A stretch of 64,000 nt of DNA, from assembly GCA_022770365.1 (NCBI GenBank), contig JALEHU010000092.1, positions 44,861 through 108,860 of the forward strand, written 5' to 3'. A program made the translations under genes and the position numbers. The stretch is from Blautia sp. (lineage in GTDB: Bacteria > Bacillota > Clostridia > Lachnospirales > Lachnospiraceae). A model generated the notes under the pieces. That model searched no databases and had not been told where the DNA came from. It was given only the letters and a program-made list of their open reading frames with translations. This document shows, piece by piece, positions 62,143-64,000 of this stretch (the stretch's first letter is position 1; each line of letters opens with the position of its first letter).

Positions 62143-62199
62143 TTGACAAGACCGGTGATTTATAATAGTATGTATGTAGAAAACACGAACATAGGTTCG
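62143..62199 (+). promoter_or_regulatory. recA promoter with LexA (SOS) box
   Basis: TTGACA (62143-62148) and TAGTAT (62166-62171) are 17 bp apart. CGAACATAGGTTCG (62186-62199) matches the Gram-positive LexA box CGAACATATGTTCG at 13 of 14 positions. Confidence 0.85.
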
Positions 62200-62230
62200 C
62201 TAATAATATAGCATAAGGAGAATGCAGAGA

Positions 62231-63346
62231 ATGATCAGTGAAGAAAAACAGAAGGCGCTGGAAGCAGCCCTTGGACATATTGAGAAACAGTACGGCAAAG
62301 GCTCCGTTATGAAACTGGGGGAATCCGGAGCACAGATGCAGGTAGAAACGATTCCGACAGGTTCTCTGAGCCTTGATATTGCTCTTGGTGTTGGCGGAGT
62401 TCCCAAGGGACGTATTATTGAGATTTACGGACCTGAGTCCAGTGGTAAGACGACCGTAGCATTACATATGGTGGCTGAAGTACAGAAGAGAGGCGGTATC
62501 GCCGGATTTATTGATGCAGAGCATGCTCTTGATCCTGTATATGCCAGGAATATCGGCGTTGATATAGATAATCTCTATATTTCTCAGCCGGATAATGGAG
62601 AGCAGGCTCTTGAGATTACAGAAACCATGGTGCGTTCCGGTGCTGTGGATATAGTGATTGTGGACTCTGTAGCTGCACTGGTACCGAAGGCTGAGATCGA
62701 AGGTGATATGGGTGACAGTCATGTGGGACTTCACGCAAGACTGATGTCACAGGCCCTTCGTAAACTTACGGCTGTCATCAGTAAATCCAATTGTGTCGTG
62801 ATTTTTATCAACCAGCTCCGCGAAAAAGTCGGTGTCATGTTCGGCAACCCGGAAACTACCACCGGCGGCCGTGCTCTGAAATTCTACGCATCTATCAGAC
62901 TGGATGTAAGACGTGTGGAGACCTTGAAGCAGGGCGGTGAAATGGTTGGTAATCATACCCGTATCAAAGTTGTTAAGAATAAGGTTGCACCTCCATTCAA
63001 GCAGGCTGAGTTCGATATTATGTTCGGTACAGGCATTTCCAAGGAAGGGGATATTCTTGACCTGGCTGCCGAGTGCTCTATTATCAATAAGAGCGGTGCA
63101 TGGTACGCTTATAATGGCAGTAAGATCGGCCAGGGACGTGAGAATGCCAAGATATATCTTAAAGAACATCCGGATATTTGTGACGAGGTGGAGAGACAGG
63201 TGAGAATCCATTACAATCTTCTTCCCGGTGAATCTGCAGAAGAACAGCAGACTCAGAATAAATCATCTGATAAAAAGACTGCAAAATCTTCGGCAGCGAA
63301 AGAAGAACCGGAGACCATGGAAGCTTTTCCGGCAGATGAGGAGTAA
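62231..63346 (+). CDS. recA: Recombinase RecA
   Basis: A 371-residue strand-exchange protein. Walker A is GPESSGKTT, Walker [15 protein letters not shown], and the signature [14 protein letters not shown] is present. ATG 62231 lies 11 bases after AAGGAG; ATG 62222 is too close to it. The Lys/Glu-rich C-tail is normal. It is SOS-controlled through the box at 62186 and followed by recX after 6 bp. Confidence 0.97.
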   Translation: MISEEKQKALEAALGHIEKQYGKGSVMKLGESGAQMQVETIPTGSLSLDIALGVGGVPKGRIIEIYGPESSGKTTVALHMVAEVQKRGGIAGFIDAEHALDPVYARNIGVDIDNLYISQPDNGEQALEITETMVRSGAVDIVIVDSVAALVPKAEIEGDMGDSHVGLHARLMSQALRKLTAVISKSNCVVIFINQLREKVGVMFGNPETTTGGRALKFYASIRLDVRRVETLKQGGEMVGNHTRIKVVKNKVAPPFKQAEFDIMFGTGISKEGDILDLAAECSIINKSGAWYAYNGSKIGQGRENAKIYLKEHPDICDEVERQVRIHYNLLPGESAEEQQTQNKSSDKKTAKSSAAKEEPETMEAFPADEE

Positions 63347-63352
63347 TCCGGT

Positions 63353-63841
63353 ATGCCAGTTACCCGGGAAGAACAGAAGAAGGCCTGTATAAAGGCTATG
63401 AGGCTTCTTGAACATATGGACCGTACAGAAAAAGGTTTGACAGACCGTCTGAAACAGGCGGGATTTTCCGATGCGGCAGTACAGTATGCGATGGATTATG
63501 TAAAATCCTATGGATATATTAATGATGCGCGTTATGCACAGAATTATATAGCTTACAGGCTGGGAACGAAGAGTAGACAGCGGATACTGCAGGAACTGGG
63601 GCAGAAGGGCATCGACAGGGAAACGGCTCTGAATGCCTGGGAAGAGGCGGCAGAACTCGGAGAGCCGGATGAGAAGGCGCTTCTCAGAAGAACTGTTGAG
63701 AAGAAATATGATCCGGATACTGAACTTGATGACAGGGAAATGCGCAGGCTGTATGGATATCTTTCGCGCCGTGGGTTTCGTTCGGGAGATATTTTCTCGG
63801 TTCTGGAAGAGATGCATATCAGCGTGGGCGGATCCTCCTGA
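63353..63841 (+). CDS. recX: RecA regulator RecX
   Basis: A 162-residue helical-repeat protein: ACIKAMRLLEHMDRTEKGLT followed by DRLKQAGFSDAAVQYAMDYV, and YINDARYAQNYI, the RecX hallmark. It limits RecA filaments and is co-transcribed with recA. Confidence 0.93.
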   Translation: MPVTREEQKKACIKAMRLLEHMDRTEKGLTDRLKQAGFSDAAVQYAMDYVKSYGYINDARYAQNYIAYRLGTKSRQRILQELGQKGIDRETALNAWEEAAELGEPDEKALLRRTVEKKYDPDTELDDREMRRLYGYLSRRGFRSGDIFSVLEEMHISVGGSS

Positions 63842-63878
63842 GAAACGCAAAAAATATTCAACAATTCCTTAGAAAAAC

Positions 63879-63907
63879 TTGACATAATTCTCAAAAACAG
63901 ATAAACT
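63879..63907 (+). promoter_or_regulatory. Putative promoter of rny
   Basis: TTGACA (63879-63884) and TAAACT (63902-63907) are 17 bp apart, about 50 bp before the GTG start. Confidence 0.5.
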
Positions 63908-63954
63908 TGTATTGTTGTATTTGTACAATGAAAACTAAATAAGGAGGTGCTCCT

Positions 63955-64000
63955 GTGACAGGCACAACTATTATTGTTGCGATTGTCGCTGTGGTAGTCA
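63955..64000 (+). CDS. rny: Start of ribonuclease Y (cut by window edge)
   Basis: Fifteen codons from GTG 63955, behind AAGGAGGTG, give a hydrophobic start (TGTTIIVAIVAVVV) like the membrane anchor of RNase Y. The call rests mainly on the conserved order recA-recX-rny. Confidence 0.6.
   Translation, partial: MTGTTIIVAIVAVVV

Noticed and set aside
1..64000. CRISPR arrays, tRNA or rRNA genes
   Set aside because: No regularly spaced repeats and no tRNA or rRNA hallmarks were seen; the dispersed repeats are too few and unevenly spaced.

Overview
The window is a chromosomal segment of a spore-forming, anaerobic, low-to-mid GC Firmicute, most likely a gut Lachnospiraceae close to Blautia. The evidence is the gene content: a complete spoIIIA operon, spo0A, spoIVB, cotJ genes and CotF-like coat genes, a [FeFe]-hydrogenase maturase, an oxygen-sensitive two-subunit L-serine dehydratase, YtrA-type regulation, Shine-Dalgarno sites of AGGAGG type, and the orders xseA-xseB-ispA-dxs-tlyA-nadK-argR-recN-spoIVB-spo0A and recA-recX-rny. 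I cannot name a species from sequence alone.

Layout. 1-5.6 kb: part of an AraC-type regulator, the Leloir genes galK and galE, an NhaC-type antiporter and an overlapping C39-like protein. 5.7-12.9 kb: hydE, mgtE, a phospholipase D-like protein, an RNase Z-like metallo-hydrolase and a MOFRL glycerate kinase. 13.0-31.7 kb: a cotJABC spore-coat operon whose third gene, cotJC, is split in two by 17.4 kb of DNA. 31.8-41.4 kb: a TetR regulator, sdaAB/sdaAA, a holin-like protein, ftsW/rodA, acpP, a degenerate sirtuin, gltX, a UvrD-like helicase and an Sfp-type transferase. 41.4-46.5 kb: spoIIIAA-AH. 46.6-64 kb: prfC, asp23, nusB, xseAB, ispA, dxs, tlyA, nadK, argR, recN, spoIVB, spo0A, glgA, two small coat proteins, recA, recX and the start of rny.

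Main discovery. The 5' part of cotJC (30667-31079, minus) and its 3' part (12993-13223, minus) lie in the correct order and orientation. Joining them at a shared GC dinucleotide restores one uninterrupted 213-residue manganese-catalase-type reading frame. A large serine recombinase (13308-14897) sits 84 bp inside the junction next to the 3' part. The two inner flanks (13224-13244 and 30646-30666) are inverted repeats matching at 15 of 21 positions, so the excised circle would carry a 44-bp imperfect palindrome of the kind expected of attP. This is the architecture of a skin-like intervening element: one cut out of the mother-cell chromosome during sporulation to rebuild a coat gene, and kept in the germ line. 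Its cargo is a repeat-flanked DUF4160/DUF2442 pair, a TM1266-type hydrogenase regulator with a NitT/TauT-type importer behind an attenuator-like leader, an LRR/VWA/MoxR trio, a ZIP transporter, a thioesterase, a YtrA-ABC operon and a TPP-riboswitch thiamine-precursor importer with a frameshifted permease.

Two families of short palindromic repeats are scattered through the window. No tRNA, rRNA or CRISPR array was recognised.
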